From Methanospirillum hungatei (lineage in GTDB: Archaea; Halobacteriota; Methanomicrobia; Methanomicrobiales; Methanospirillaceae), in NCBI GenBank assembly GCA_003251955.1, contig QKDV01000068.1, positions 1 to 6,309 of the forward strand: a DNA stretch of 6,309 nucleotides, written 5' to 3'. Under the pieces are notes generated by a model. It worked only from the letters and a program-made list of their open reading frames with translations. It had not been told where the DNA came from and searched no databases. The position numbers and the translations under genes were made by a program. Positions 1 through 5,049 of the stretch are shown piece after piece. Every line of letters starts with the position of its first letter. The stretch's first letter is position 1.

Positions 1-521
1 GCTATAACATCACGATGGATGCGACGCCCGATTCTCCGTAGCAGTTCCTTACGCTCCTGGTGTGCTGCACGGAGATACTGTCGGACCTGTTTAACAGTAG
101 AGGACTCAATTGGCGGTGTCCGTACAACCTTTGGAGTCCATCCAATCTCCTTAGTAATATCTCTGAGTGTTGCCCCGTTTTTTCCGATAACAACACCGGG
201 TTTCTCAGCCTCGATGAGCACCTCACCGGTATCCTGTTCAAAAAATATGTCAGTGATCCCTGCGTTCTCTCCTACTACCTCTTTGATAGCAGTGACTGCC
301 CGTTCAGGATCCTCCAGGATCGTCGGCCGAACAACGATACGCTTGCGAAGTTCCCGGGCAAGGATCTTAATCAGATCATCCTGATCAGCAAAACCCTTTG
401 GATCATCTGTATAGATGACCAGTTCAGGCCCTTCAAACTCTACCGATGCAACTGTGATACCTTTTGGTACCTTTCGCTTGATCTTCTCATGCAGTTCCTT
501 GAGTCGTTCCTCGATTAACAT
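1..521 (-). CDS. aCPSF1/FttA, beta-CASP ribonuclease and transcription termination factor (N-terminal part; 3' end outside window)
   Basis: The visible 173 codons are the N-terminal KH-domain region of the archaeal CPSF73-like protein. The family cleaves nascent RNA at U-rich sites and terminates transcription. What is seen: a first KH-like segment at about residues 1-65 (starts MLIEERLKELHEKI), then a second KH domain at about 70-140 with the GxxG loop as GKNG at 113-116 inside VVIGKNGATLRDI. A basic segment with RRIGRRIHRD follows at about 161-171. The metallo-beta-lactamase and beta-CASP domains (full proteins are around 630-640 residues) must lie beyond base 1, so catalytic motifs cannot be checked here. 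The ATG at 521 is preceded by AGGACGG with 5 bases spacing. The gene follows psmB on the same strand after 43 bases. Identity is confident from the KH arrangement and the proteasome linkage; completeness cannot be judged. Confidence 0.93.
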   Translation of the reverse strand, partial: MLIEERLKELHEKIKRKVPKGITVASVEFEGPELVIYTDDPKGFADQDDLIKILARELRKRIVVRPTILEDPERAVTAIKEVVGENAGITDIFFEQDTGEVLIEAEKPGVVIGKNGATLRDITKEIGWTPKVVRTPPIESSTVKQVRQYLRAAHQERKELLRRIGRRIHRDVI

Positions 522-526
522 TACAA

Positions 527-533
527 CCGTCCT
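527..533 (-). promoter_or_regulatory. Shine-Dalgarno site of aCPSF1
   Basis: On the minus strand AGGACGG lies 5 bases before the ATG at 521 and supports that start. It directly abuts one of two T6 runs, so initiation and any U-tract-dependent termination would share the same few bases. Confidence 0.6.
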
Positions 534-550
534 AAAAAAGCAGTAAAAAA
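534..550 (-). terminator. Tandem U6 tracts between psmB and aCPSF1, candidate archaeal terminator
   Basis: In the minus-strand transcript two runs of six U (550-545 and 539-534) lie 15 to 31 bases after the psmB stop. U-rich tracts without a required hairpin are the known archaeal termination signal, both for the polymerase itself and for aCPSF1/FttA. They may partly terminate psmB mRNA before aCPSF1. Function is inferred; only the runs are seen. Confidence 0.4.
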
Positions 551-560
551 TTGAAAATGG

Positions 561-568
561 ATATTTAA
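561..568 (-). promoter_or_regulatory. Possible TATA box for aCPSF1
   Basis: On the minus strand TTAAATAT overlaps the psmB stop codon. A start about 26 bases downstream would fall near 538, giving a leader of roughly 17 bases that still contains the AGGACGG ribosome site. AT-rich sequence is common in this gap, so an internal promoter is only plausible. Confidence 0.3.
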
Positions 569-1194
569 TTTGGTATTAACTGGGTAACTTCAGTTTCAGA
601 TAACTCACGATATGCTTCTTTCGTGATGACCACAACTGCCATGCTCTCCCCTGAACCTGCATCACGCTTGATTGCTGACCGCAGTGCACGCACTGCCAGT
701 TCAGATGCTTCCTTCTCGGTCATGGCAGGTTTAAACCGATCTTCAAGTACTCCGTATGCCATCGGAGAACCTGAACCGGTTGCAACGATCTTATCCTCTC
801 GTGAAGAGCCACCAACAGCATCCACTGAGAAGAGTACCGGACCAGATTCATCAACTCCTCCAATCAGAAGCTGCACGTAAAACGGATAATACCGGTTTCC
901 ATGCAGAATATTGGAGAGAAGCGTTGATGCAGCGCTGACAGATAAGGTCTTCCCACGTCGAATTTCGTAGAGGTTTGCCTCCACTGTCATCAGTCTGGCC
1001 AGTTGCTGAGCATCACCAACACCACCGGCAGTGGTGAGACCAATCCGTGAGCCGATCTGATAGATCTTCTTAGCAGTTTTATTCGAGATCAAAAAACCCA
1101 TCGTTGCCCGCCTTTCGCTGGCGAGCACTACCCCGTCTTCAAATACAATGCCGACGGTGGTTGTTCCTTTCATAGTTTCATTCTGTTCTGCCAT
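565..1194 (-). CDS. psmB: 20S proteasome beta subunit (N-terminal threonine hydrolase)
   Basis: This is the catalytic subunit of the archaeal 20S proteasome; four-ring barrels of alpha and beta heptamers degrade unfolded or tagged proteins in the cytoplasm. From the ATG at 1194 the product has 209 residues: a 10-residue propeptide (MAEQNETMKG), then the mature chain starting TTTVGIVFEDG. In mature numbering Thr1 is the nucleophile, Glu17 (ASERRA) and Lys33 (TAKKIY) are present, and GSGSP at 130-134 and D168/S171 in KRDAGSGE match the conserved active-site serine and aspartate positions. The GGVGDAQQ segment is also typical. An in-frame GTG at 1203 would add three residues, but GGTG sits 6 bases before the 1194 ATG, which I prefer. 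No alpha-subunit gene is in the window. It is followed by aCPSF1 on the same strand. Confidence 0.95.
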   Translation of the reverse strand: MAEQNETMKGTTTVGIVFEDGVVLASERRATMGFLISNKTAKKIYQIGSRIGLTTAGGVGDAQQLARLMTVEANLYEIRRGKTLSVSAASTLLSNILHGNRYYPFYVQLLIGGVDESGPVLFSVDAVGGSSREDKIVATGSGSPMAYGVLEDRFKPAMTEKEASELAVRALRSAIKRDAGSGESMAVVVITKEAYRELSETEVTQLIPN

Positions 1195-1210
1195 AGCAAA
1201 CACCAGGAAT

Positions 1211-1218
1211 AATATAAA
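1211..1218 (-). promoter_or_regulatory. TATA box upstream of psmB
   Basis: Minus-strand TTTATATT is close to the archaeal TATA consensus and is the best match in this gap. Its centre lies only about 20 bases from the ATG at 1194, shorter than the usual 26-27 to a transcription start. Either the start site is unusually close, the transcript begins inside the annotated reading frame (the next Met codon is at 1173), or another promoter such as TTTAAATT near 1276-1283 is used. Confidence 0.5.
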
Positions 1219-1232
1219 TGCAGTGCAGAAGG

Positions 1233-1275
1233 ATTGCAGGGTGCAAAAATGCCTATGCTAAGAGCATCCTGCAAT
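1233..1275. repeat. Imperfect 12-bp inverted repeat between the CBS-protein gene and psmB
   Basis: The plus-strand arms are ATTGCAGGGTGC (1233-1244) and GCATCCTGCAAT (1264-1275), which pair at 11 of 12 positions. The single exception is a G opposite T, a wobble pair on the plus strand and a C/A mismatch on the minus strand. The 19-base loop contains a second, mutually exclusive arrangement: ATGCT at 1255-1259 pairs with AGCAT at 1263-1267. It lies after the CBS gene stop and upstream of the psmB TATA box. It could be a processing or termination hairpin of the upstream message, or an operator for psmB. There is a T5 only inside the minus-strand loop, so it is not a standard terminator. Confidence 0.55.
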
Positions 1276-1288
1276 AATTTAAAGATTG

Positions 1289-2125
1289 TTATTGATATTT
1301 CTCATCAAGAAGGACCTTGATGAGGTCCCGATCGAAGAGAACACTCTTGAGCCGGTTGTCCCCGTTTACAACAGGGAGTTGGTCCACACGTGCCCGTTTC
1401 ATCTTCAGGGCACACTCGCTGACCTCAGCATTTGGTGGAACCATAACTACATTGGTCACCATTGCCTGTTTGACAGGGCGGTTTGGGAGTTGAACACGGG
1501 AGATACCATAGCTGATGTGATGAACATCTCTGATGCTCTCCCAGGTCCATTCATCATCATCCGTCCCGGTTGTGGAAAGATCTGAAGTCTCGACAGAGTC
1601 CTCAATCATTGCACACCTTATCAGGTCACGCTCTGATATGATCCCCTGTAATTTACTCTCCTTGCTTAGAATCGGGATAGCTTCAAATCCTGATATCTCC
1701 ATGACTCTCCCAACAAGTGGCAGAGGTGTCTCCTCCCAGAGTGCAAAGGTATGACTGGTCAGGCGGTCTTTGATCTCCTCTTCAATCTTCATCCTGGCAA
1801 TTGCGAGTACCAGATCAGCAACACTGATAAGACCAATTAATTCACCCGCATCGTCAACGACAGGGAGACGGCGAATCTTATAATCAGTCATCATCTTTGC
1901 TGCTTCAAAGATGGTTGCATTGGGCAGGATGGTGAGCGGATTTGGGGTCATCAACAACGCAAGTTGATTCTCTTCAGGTTTGTGAAGGAGATCTTTTCGA
2001 GTAATGATCCCTACCAGTCTCCCTTCCTTGAGAACCGGGACACCACTAATACCAGTACGCTTTAAAATTTTGAGAACATCATCACGGTTTCCTGGAATTT
2101 CTACTGTGACGACATCACTCGTCAT
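1289..2125 (-). CDS. Four-CBS-domain protein, probable nucleotide-sensing regulator
   Basis: The 278-residue protein consists almost entirely of CBS domains, modules that pair up to bind adenosine-type ligands (AMP, ATP, SAM) and regulate partners. CBS1 is about 1-48 (GIITRKDLL at 39-47). CBS2 is about 56-112 (MTPNPLTI at 59-66, GLISVADLV at 98-106). CBS3 is about 118-175 (GIISERDLI at 161-169). CBS4 is about 217-275, with a degenerate closing motif SVLFDRDLI lacking the usual glycine. The first three keep the G-h-h-S/T-x-x-D ribose-phosphate signature. An acidic linker (STTGTDDDEWTWES, about 184-197) separates CBS3 and CBS4. No catalytic or DNA-binding domain is seen. The frame is open upstream of the ATG at 2125 and reads VSDY directly before MTSDVVTV, resembling a CBS N-terminus, so a non-ATG upstream start is possible; GGTAT 8 bases before the ATG favours 2125. 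It lies 26 bases after the Usp gene, probably in the same operon. Confidence 0.88.
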   Translation of the reverse strand: MTSDVVTVEIPGNRDDVLKILKRTGISGVPVLKEGRLVGIITRKDLLHKPEENQLALLMTPNPLTILPNATIFEAAKMMTDYKIRRLPVVDDAGELIGLISVADLVLAIARMKIEEEIKDRLTSHTFALWEETPLPLVGRVMEISGFEAIPILSKESKLQGIISERDLIRCAMIEDSVETSDLSTTGTDDDEWTWESIRDVHHISYGISRVQLPNRPVKQAMVTNVVMVPPNAEVSECALKMKRARVDQLPVVNGDNRLKSVLFDRDLIKVLLDEKYQ

Positions 2126-2151
2126 GTAGTCAGATACCAGTTGAGCCGTTA

Positions 2152-2580
2152 CTATGATCTCACCACCAGAACTGAGACCACGCTGTGTTCTACCACAAAT
2201 GAACTAACACTGCCAAGCAGGAGGCGATCCACATTGCTCTTTCCATGTGAACCCATCACAATCAGGTCTGCATTCAGTTTCTGGGCAGTAGCAATGATTG
2301 TGTCACCAGCATGACCTTGTTCAAAGTGTGTCTGCACATCAGTATTTTTCTTCTTTGCAATCTCTTTGACCCGGTCAAGTGCTCCGGATCCCTCCTGCTC
2401 AAGCAGGCTGTACATCACTTCAAGCTTGCTGTCTACCGGAATATCGGTAAACAGGCCGGTCTCAACGACGTAGACCGCATGCAAGTTTGCTTTCCATGCT
2501 TGTGCCTGATCTACGGCAGCTTCGAACGCCTGTTCACTAACCGCAGAACCGTCAATCGCAACGAGAATTGTCTTATACAT
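2152..2580 (-). CDS. Universal stress protein, UspA family, ATP-binding type
   Basis: This is a single-domain cytoplasmic Usp of 142 residues, the normal family length. The N-terminal strand MYKTILVAIDGS carries the conserved Asp10 at the nucleotide site. Near the C-terminus, VMGSHGKSNVDRLLLGS contains the exact G-2x-G-9x-G-S signature (G110, G113, G123, S124) that marks the ATP-binding subgroup (MJ0577-like) rather than the UspA type that lacks ATP. It ends with the typical hydrophobic strand SVLVVRS. Such proteins act as homodimeric ATP-dependent switches; the partner is unknown. The ATG at 2580 has a strong AGGAGGGG site 5 bases upstream that overlaps the stop codon of the amidohydrolase gene, so translation is probably coupled. 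The CBS-protein gene follows after 26 bases. Co-occurrence of Usp and CBS proteins, both adenine-nucleotide binders, suggests a shared energy- or stress-sensing role (inference). Confidence 0.93.
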   Translation of the reverse strand: MYKTILVAIDGSAVSEQAFEAAVDQAQAWKANLHAVYVVETGLFTDIPVDSKLEVMYSLLEQEGSGALDRVKEIAKKKNTDVQTHFEQGHAGDTIIATAQKLNADLIVMGSHGKSNVDRLLLGSVSSFVVEHSVVSVLVVRS

Positions 2581-2585
2581 GTGGT

Positions 2586-2593
2586 CCCCTCCT
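2586..2593 (-). promoter_or_regulatory. Strong Shine-Dalgarno site of the Usp gene, overlapping the upstream stop codon
   Basis: Minus-strand AGGAGGGG shares bases with the TAG stop of the amidohydrolase (2594-2592) and sits 5 bases before the Usp ATG. It fixes the Usp start and implies translational coupling of the two genes. Confidence 0.75.
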
Positions 2594-3650
2594 AAATGAT
2601 GTTCAATAATTTCGATTCAATATAAAAAACCCTTGCGCAGATCCGGTCTACTGGAGACCGTTTTACAATGCTTGCAACAGGATCGTGGGAGAATAGAAGA
2701 TTTGAATCAGAAACATCAAAAATATTAAAATTTGCAGGATTTCCTTCCTTTATTGAGTGATTTATTCCTGCAATTTCAAGACCAGCTGTCGCAGCACCGA
2801 GGAGCTCTGCAGGAGGGATCTGGTATACAGTATACGCAAAAGAAATCTCCTGCATTATGTCCGGTTGGACAAACATGACATTATCCGTGCCAATAAGGAT
2901 ACGCACTCCCTGCTCTATCATCTGTCTGACAGGTGGATGATCTGCCGAAGCTGTCACACCTAGGAGAAAGTTAGACCGCGGACAAATTACCACTGGGATT
3001 TCTGCATCTGCTATGGTCCTGATCTGATGAGGTGCCGCATGTGTTGCGTGGACAAGAAGATCAGGTTCACACGCAAGTGCTGCGTCAATATCGCTACTGT
3101 CTTTCTCACCTGCATGAAAAGCAACAATCTTCCCATCACGTTTCATTCGTCTTACAATCTCTGCATATGAGTCGATATCCCGGGCACTACTGATACCGGC
3201 ACCGTCGCTTACTTCTTCACCACCTTCTCTTCCCAGGATGACCGGATGGCATGAAAGACCTCTACATGCATCCTGTAGAAGCGAAACACCACCAACTCCA
3301 CCCTCTCTGAAGTCAGCAAATCCAGCAGTTCCACTCCGGATCATCGAAGTTATCGATCTCCTCATCGCTGTCACAAGTTTATCTGATGGACTTTCTGCCA
3401 GGATCCGGTGTTTCAGCCCCTGGGGAGGGGTGACCAGAGATTCAAGATCACCAGAACAAGGAAGGTCCATGGCAACCGTGTCAGCAAGATGAGTGTGTGC
3501 ATTAAAGAATGCAGGACAGATCCAACGTTCTGGTGCATGCTTTTCATCCTCGATCTTAGCAATTACACCGTCTCTAACGACAATAGTTGCCGGACTGGGC
3601 ACTGGAATGTCACCGAGAAATACCATTCCGCTATAGGATCTCTCATCCAT
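2592..3650 (-). CDS. Metal-dependent amidohydrolase of the cytosine deaminase/chlorohydrolase (COG0402-like) group, substrate unknown
   Basis: The 352-residue enzyme has the layout of the amidohydrolase superfamily: a short N-terminal beta-sandwich half (about 1-45), a TIM barrel with the metal site, and a C-terminal sandwich half (GNPANFNIFDV, about 303-313). Visible ligands and catalytic residues are H52/H54 in NAHTHLAD, H179 and E182 in FHAGE (the HxxE pair of deaminases), H201/H204 in LVHATHAAPH, CPRSN at 223-227, and D256 in GTDN. This pattern fits hydrolytic deamination of nucleobase- or nucleoside-like compounds, as in S-adenosylhomocysteine, 5'-deoxyadenosine or guanine deaminases. 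It is shorter than the usual 400-440 residues, so I give no specific substrate. The ATG at 3650 has AGGAG 10 bases upstream and a TATA box centred 26.5 bases away. It heads an apparent three-gene operon with the Usp and CBS genes. Confidence 0.85.
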   Translation of the reverse strand: MDERSYSGMVFLGDIPVPSPATIVVRDGVIAKIEDEKHAPERWICPAFFNAHTHLADTVAMDLPCSGDLESLVTPPQGLKHRILAESPSDKLVTAMRRSITSMIRSGTAGFADFREGGVGGVSLLQDACRGLSCHPVILGREGGEEVSDGAGISSARDIDSYAEIVRRMKRDGKIVAFHAGEKDSSDIDAALACEPDLLVHATHAAPHQIRTIADAEIPVVICPRSNFLLGVTASADHPPVRQMIEQGVRILIGTDNVMFVQPDIMQEISFAYTVYQIPPAELLGAATAGLEIAGINHSIKEGNPANFNIFDVSDSNLLFSHDPVASIVKRSPVDRICARVFYIESKLLNII

Positions 3651-3672
3651 CGGTGAAGGCTCCTGAACCTGC

Positions 3673-3680
3673 TTTTAAAT
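3673..3680. promoter_or_regulatory. Shared, symmetric TATA box driving secG (+) and the amidohydrolase operon (-)
   Basis: The 52-base gap between two divergent genes holds one clear AT element, TTTTAAAT, with palindromic core TTTAAA at 3674-3679. The core centre (3676.5) is exactly 26.5 bases from the A of the secG ATG (3703) and 26.5 bases from the A of the amidohydrolase ATG (3650). That is the canonical archaeal TATA-to-start-site distance, so both messages could begin at or next to their start codons. secG has no Shine-Dalgarno site, which fits a leaderless message. Confidence 0.6.
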
Positions 3681-3702
3681 AATCAGCCGTCGAATTGTAC
3701 GT

Positions 3703-3864
3703 ATGGCAAAGAAAGCGGGTGGAAGACTTATATCTTCTGCCGGTCTCGTCAATTATTATGACAGTGAAGACCGGCGGGCAGTCCATATCAGCCCCTATGT
3801 AGTCCTCGGTGTTGCAGTTGGTGTCGCAGTAATCATCTTCGCTGCTAACCTGGTCAAATTCTAA
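3703..3864 (+). CDS. secG: Preprotein translocase subunit Sec61 beta (archaeal SecG)
   Basis: This 53-residue tail-anchored membrane protein is the small beta subunit of the archaeal SecYE-beta translocon. The sequence begins MAKKAGGRLISSAGLVNYYD, containing the conserved S-AGL-(x)-YYD/E segment of the family. SEDRRAVHISPYVVLG follows, with the ISP motif just before the membrane. A single hydrophobic helix spans about residues 33-50, and the protein ends after LVKF. Length and order match archaeal Sec61-beta proteins (about 50-60 residues). No ribosome site precedes the ATG and a TATA box lies 26.5 bases upstream, so the message is probably leaderless. The TAA stop overlaps the TAG stop of the convergent cofE by two bases, with a combined four-base CTAA. 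No other Sec genes are nearby. Confidence 0.93.
   Translation: MAKKAGGRLISSAGLVNYYDSEDRRAVHISPYVVLGVAVGVAVIIFAANLVKF
3739..3775 (+). other. Hairpin-forming inverted repeat inside secG
   Basis: GCCGGTCT (3739-3746) and AGACCGGC (3768-3775) are perfect 8-bp complements. The region between them holds a further GTCA (3748-3751) and TGAC (3759-3762) pair around a 7-base loop. Together they could form a stem of about 12 bp with an asymmetric internal loop, some 37 bases from the secG start. It encodes the conserved AGLVNYYDSEDRR region, so it may be a by-product of codon choice. Confidence 0.4.
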
Positions 3865-4613
3865 CATCCTTCTTTTTGTAGAGAACGTCTGATGATGTCT
3901 TCCTGTTTTGTGAAGTAGATGTCATCATGCCCGGTCCATGCAGGGCAGCCCCTGAATAACACGACTGGAACGCCATTGTTGCTCTCACCCATAACAAAGT
4001 TAGAGAAACCCGCAATCTCATCGATAACCGCTTCTTCTGTAATCTCAAGGACCTTTCCGAAGAGGTCTGTATCACCTCTGAAGTCCCTGATTGCAGCCAT
4101 GCCACTCCACCCGATAGCATGACCGGTCTGACCTCTCCTGAATGCCCGACCACACGTATCAGTCAGAATCACCCTGCATGAAACACCAGAGATCTCACAG
4201 ATACGATCAGCAAGCCCCTGTGCCTCTTTCATCGGATCGGGAGGGAGATAAATTGCATAACCATGTTCTACATTGCTTGCATCAACACCGGATCTAACAC
4301 CAACGTGGCCACAGGGAAGAGCAGTTAGGGTGAATGGTGTCTCGATCACTACATCTGCGGCCTGGTCCAGTACAACCTGCAAAAACCTGGGATCTTCACC
4401 GGTTATCGATGCGATACAACATGCCTTATCACCCGGAGTGACCTCATCAAGCAGCTTTGAGTACCCGTTTGCCTTCGATACAATTGTTGTGGCAATGCAA
4501 AGGATGTCACCATCCTGCAGAGTGACAGCATCGCAGATCAGTGCCGCAATATCATCCCCTTTTCTAATAAGGGGAAGGCCATGAAGGCCGATTACCGAAA
4601 TTGAAGGATCCAT
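3861..4613 (-). CDS. cofE: Coenzyme F420-0:L-glutamate ligase (gamma-glutamyl ligase)
   Basis: CofE adds L-glutamates through gamma linkages to F420-0 using GTP and divalent metal, giving F420-1 and F420-2, the deazaflavin hydride carrier of methanogens. From the ATG at 4613 the protein has 250 residues, the normal length for the archaeal enzyme. Motifs in order: GLHGLPLIRKGDD (9-21), DGDILCIATTIVSKANG (34-50), GVDASNVEHG (109-118), TDTCGRAFRRGQTG (151-164), AIGWSG (166-171), AIRDFRGDTDLFG (174-186) and DEIAGFSNFVMGE (198-210). The aspartates in GVDAS and TDT lie in the regions that bind metal and nucleotide in the known structure. The frame continues upstream to an ATG at 4730, but the extra 39 residues have no family counterpart and would cross the likely promoter; 4613 is preferred. 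It converges with secG with overlapping stops, so its transcript must end inside or beyond secG antisense sequence. Confidence 0.95.
   Translation of the reverse strand: MDPSISVIGLHGLPLIRKGDDIAALICDAVTLQDGDILCIATTIVSKANGYSKLLDEVTPGDKACCIASITGEDPRFLQVVLDQAADVVIETPFTLTALPCGHVGVRSGVDASNVEHGYAIYLPPDPMKEAQGLADRICEISGVSCRVILTDTCGRAFRRGQTGHAIGWSGMAAIRDFRGDTDLFGKVLEITEEAVIDEIAGFSNFVMGESNNGVPVVLFRGCPAWTGHDDIYFTKQEDIIRRSLQKEGC
3873..3877 (+). terminator. U5 tract after secG, candidate terminator within the cofE 3' end
   Basis: TCTTTTTG lies 7 to 14 bases after the secG stop on the plus strand and is the only T-rich run close downstream. Archaeal termination needs only such a tract. It lies within cofE coding sequence on the other strand. 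Confidence 0.35.
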
Positions 4614-4650
4614 AAATTCGCCTGTTCTTAAGGGGTGCAGCAGTAATCTC

Positions 4651-4656
4651 ATATAT
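4651..4656. promoter_or_regulatory. TATA-like ATATAT box in the cofE/zinc-ribbon divergent gap
   Basis: The 144-base gap between cofE and the plus-strand zinc-ribbon gene contains ATATAT, read on the minus strand as CGATATATGAG. About 26 bases downstream on the minus strand is 4627, giving cofE a leader of about 14 bases. Because the core is palindromic it could also fire to the right, starting near 4680. A second candidate for the rightward genes is CTATAG at 4709-4714, whose start would fall near 4738. Confidence 0.4.
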
Positions 4657-4676
4657 CGATTTGGTTTCCACCTTTG

Positions 4677-4748
4677 ATGAGGAGAATGGATATTGAGACA
4701 GACATGCTCTATAGTATCCGGAAGGTTCATCTGGAGTCGCAGAGCTAA
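4677..4748 (+). CDS. Candidate 23-codon small reading frame ahead of the zinc-ribbon gene
   Basis: The frame opens with ATG at 4677 (or 4686) and reads MRRMDIETDMLYSIRKVHL..., ending at TAA 4746-4748, nine bases before the next gene's ATG. It would be the first frame on a rightward message begun from the ATATAT box. No good ribosome site precedes it (GAGGAGA abuts the second ATG too closely). It may be a leader peptide or chance; I do not recognise a family. Confidence 0.18.
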   Translation: MRRMDIETDMLYSIRKVHLESQS

Positions 4749-4757
4749 GAATCAGCC

Positions 4758-5033
4758 ATGTATTTGGTGATCCGGTGCGGGGGGTGCTCGCATCTAATGA
4801 CTGCACCCGATTACCGGCATCATATGCTCTGCCCGATATGTGGGGTGACCACTGCTCTTGCTGAAACCAGGGTTTACGTTACCTGTCGTGAACGGGGGGC
4901 AGTTGCAGAGAATATCGCTGATCAGTTAGCACAAATATTTGCACGACGGCATGGAAAGGATCTCACAGAAGAGGAACTAATTATGCTGCGTCAGCGATTT
5001 GCAGCATGGGAGAGGCAGTCAGGCTGGTCGTAA
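4758..5033 (+). CDS. Small zinc-ribbon protein, DUF1922-like, function unknown
   Basis: The 91-residue cytoplasmic protein has an N-terminal zinc ribbon: MYLVIRCGGC with C7/C10 and CPIC with C25/C28, a CxxC-x14-CxxC arrangement that should bind one zinc. After a short strand (ETRVYVTC, 36-43) the rest is predicted helical and charged (ENIADQLAQIFARRHG, then LTEEELIMLRQRFAAWERQ). The opening MYLxxRC and the layout of ribbon plus helix recall the archaeal DUF1922 proteins known from Methanothermobacter MTH1184, whose role is unknown. That assignment is by pattern and moderately sure. The ATG at 4758 has no clear ribosome site. The gene is followed after 16 bases by the DNA glycosylase, so it is probably co-transcribed with a repair enzyme. 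A nucleic-acid-related role is possible but is not shown by the sequence. Confidence 0.75.
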   Translation: MYLVIRCGGCSHLMTAPDYRHHMLCPICGVTTALAETRVYVTCRERGAVAENIADQLAQIFARRHGKDLTEEELIMLRQRFAAWERQSGWS

Positions 5034-5049
5034 CCTGTATCAGGCAAGT

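Noticed and set aside
60..518. A 152-codon open frame on the plus strand opposite aCPSF1
   Set aside because: It is exactly antisense to the well-conserved KH region, its product is cysteine-rich with no recognisable motifs, and no promoter or ribosome site precedes it.
2644..2660. CGGTCT/AGACCG hairpin followed by TTTT on the plus strand, resembling an intrinsic terminator
   Set aside because: It lies inside the amidohydrolase coding region on the non-transcribed orientation, with no plus-strand gene ending nearby. Similar CGGTCT words occur in several genes here and appear to reflect codon use.
3643..3867. A 74-codon minus-strand frame covering secG
   Set aside because: secG is a clear family member on the plus strand, and this frame would cover the divergent promoter and overlap the amidohydrolase start.
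4614..4730. A 39-residue N-terminal extension of cofE from the ATG at 4730
   Set aside because: The extra residues have no counterpart in CofE enzymes, and the frame would cross the likely TATA box; the product from 4613 has the normal family length.
4999..5049. TTG-initiated 17-residue extension of the glycosylase
   Set aside because: It would overlap the zinc-ribbon gene by 35 bases, has no ribosome site, and adds residues (QHGRGSQAGRN) unlike the family; the ATG at 5050 is simpler.
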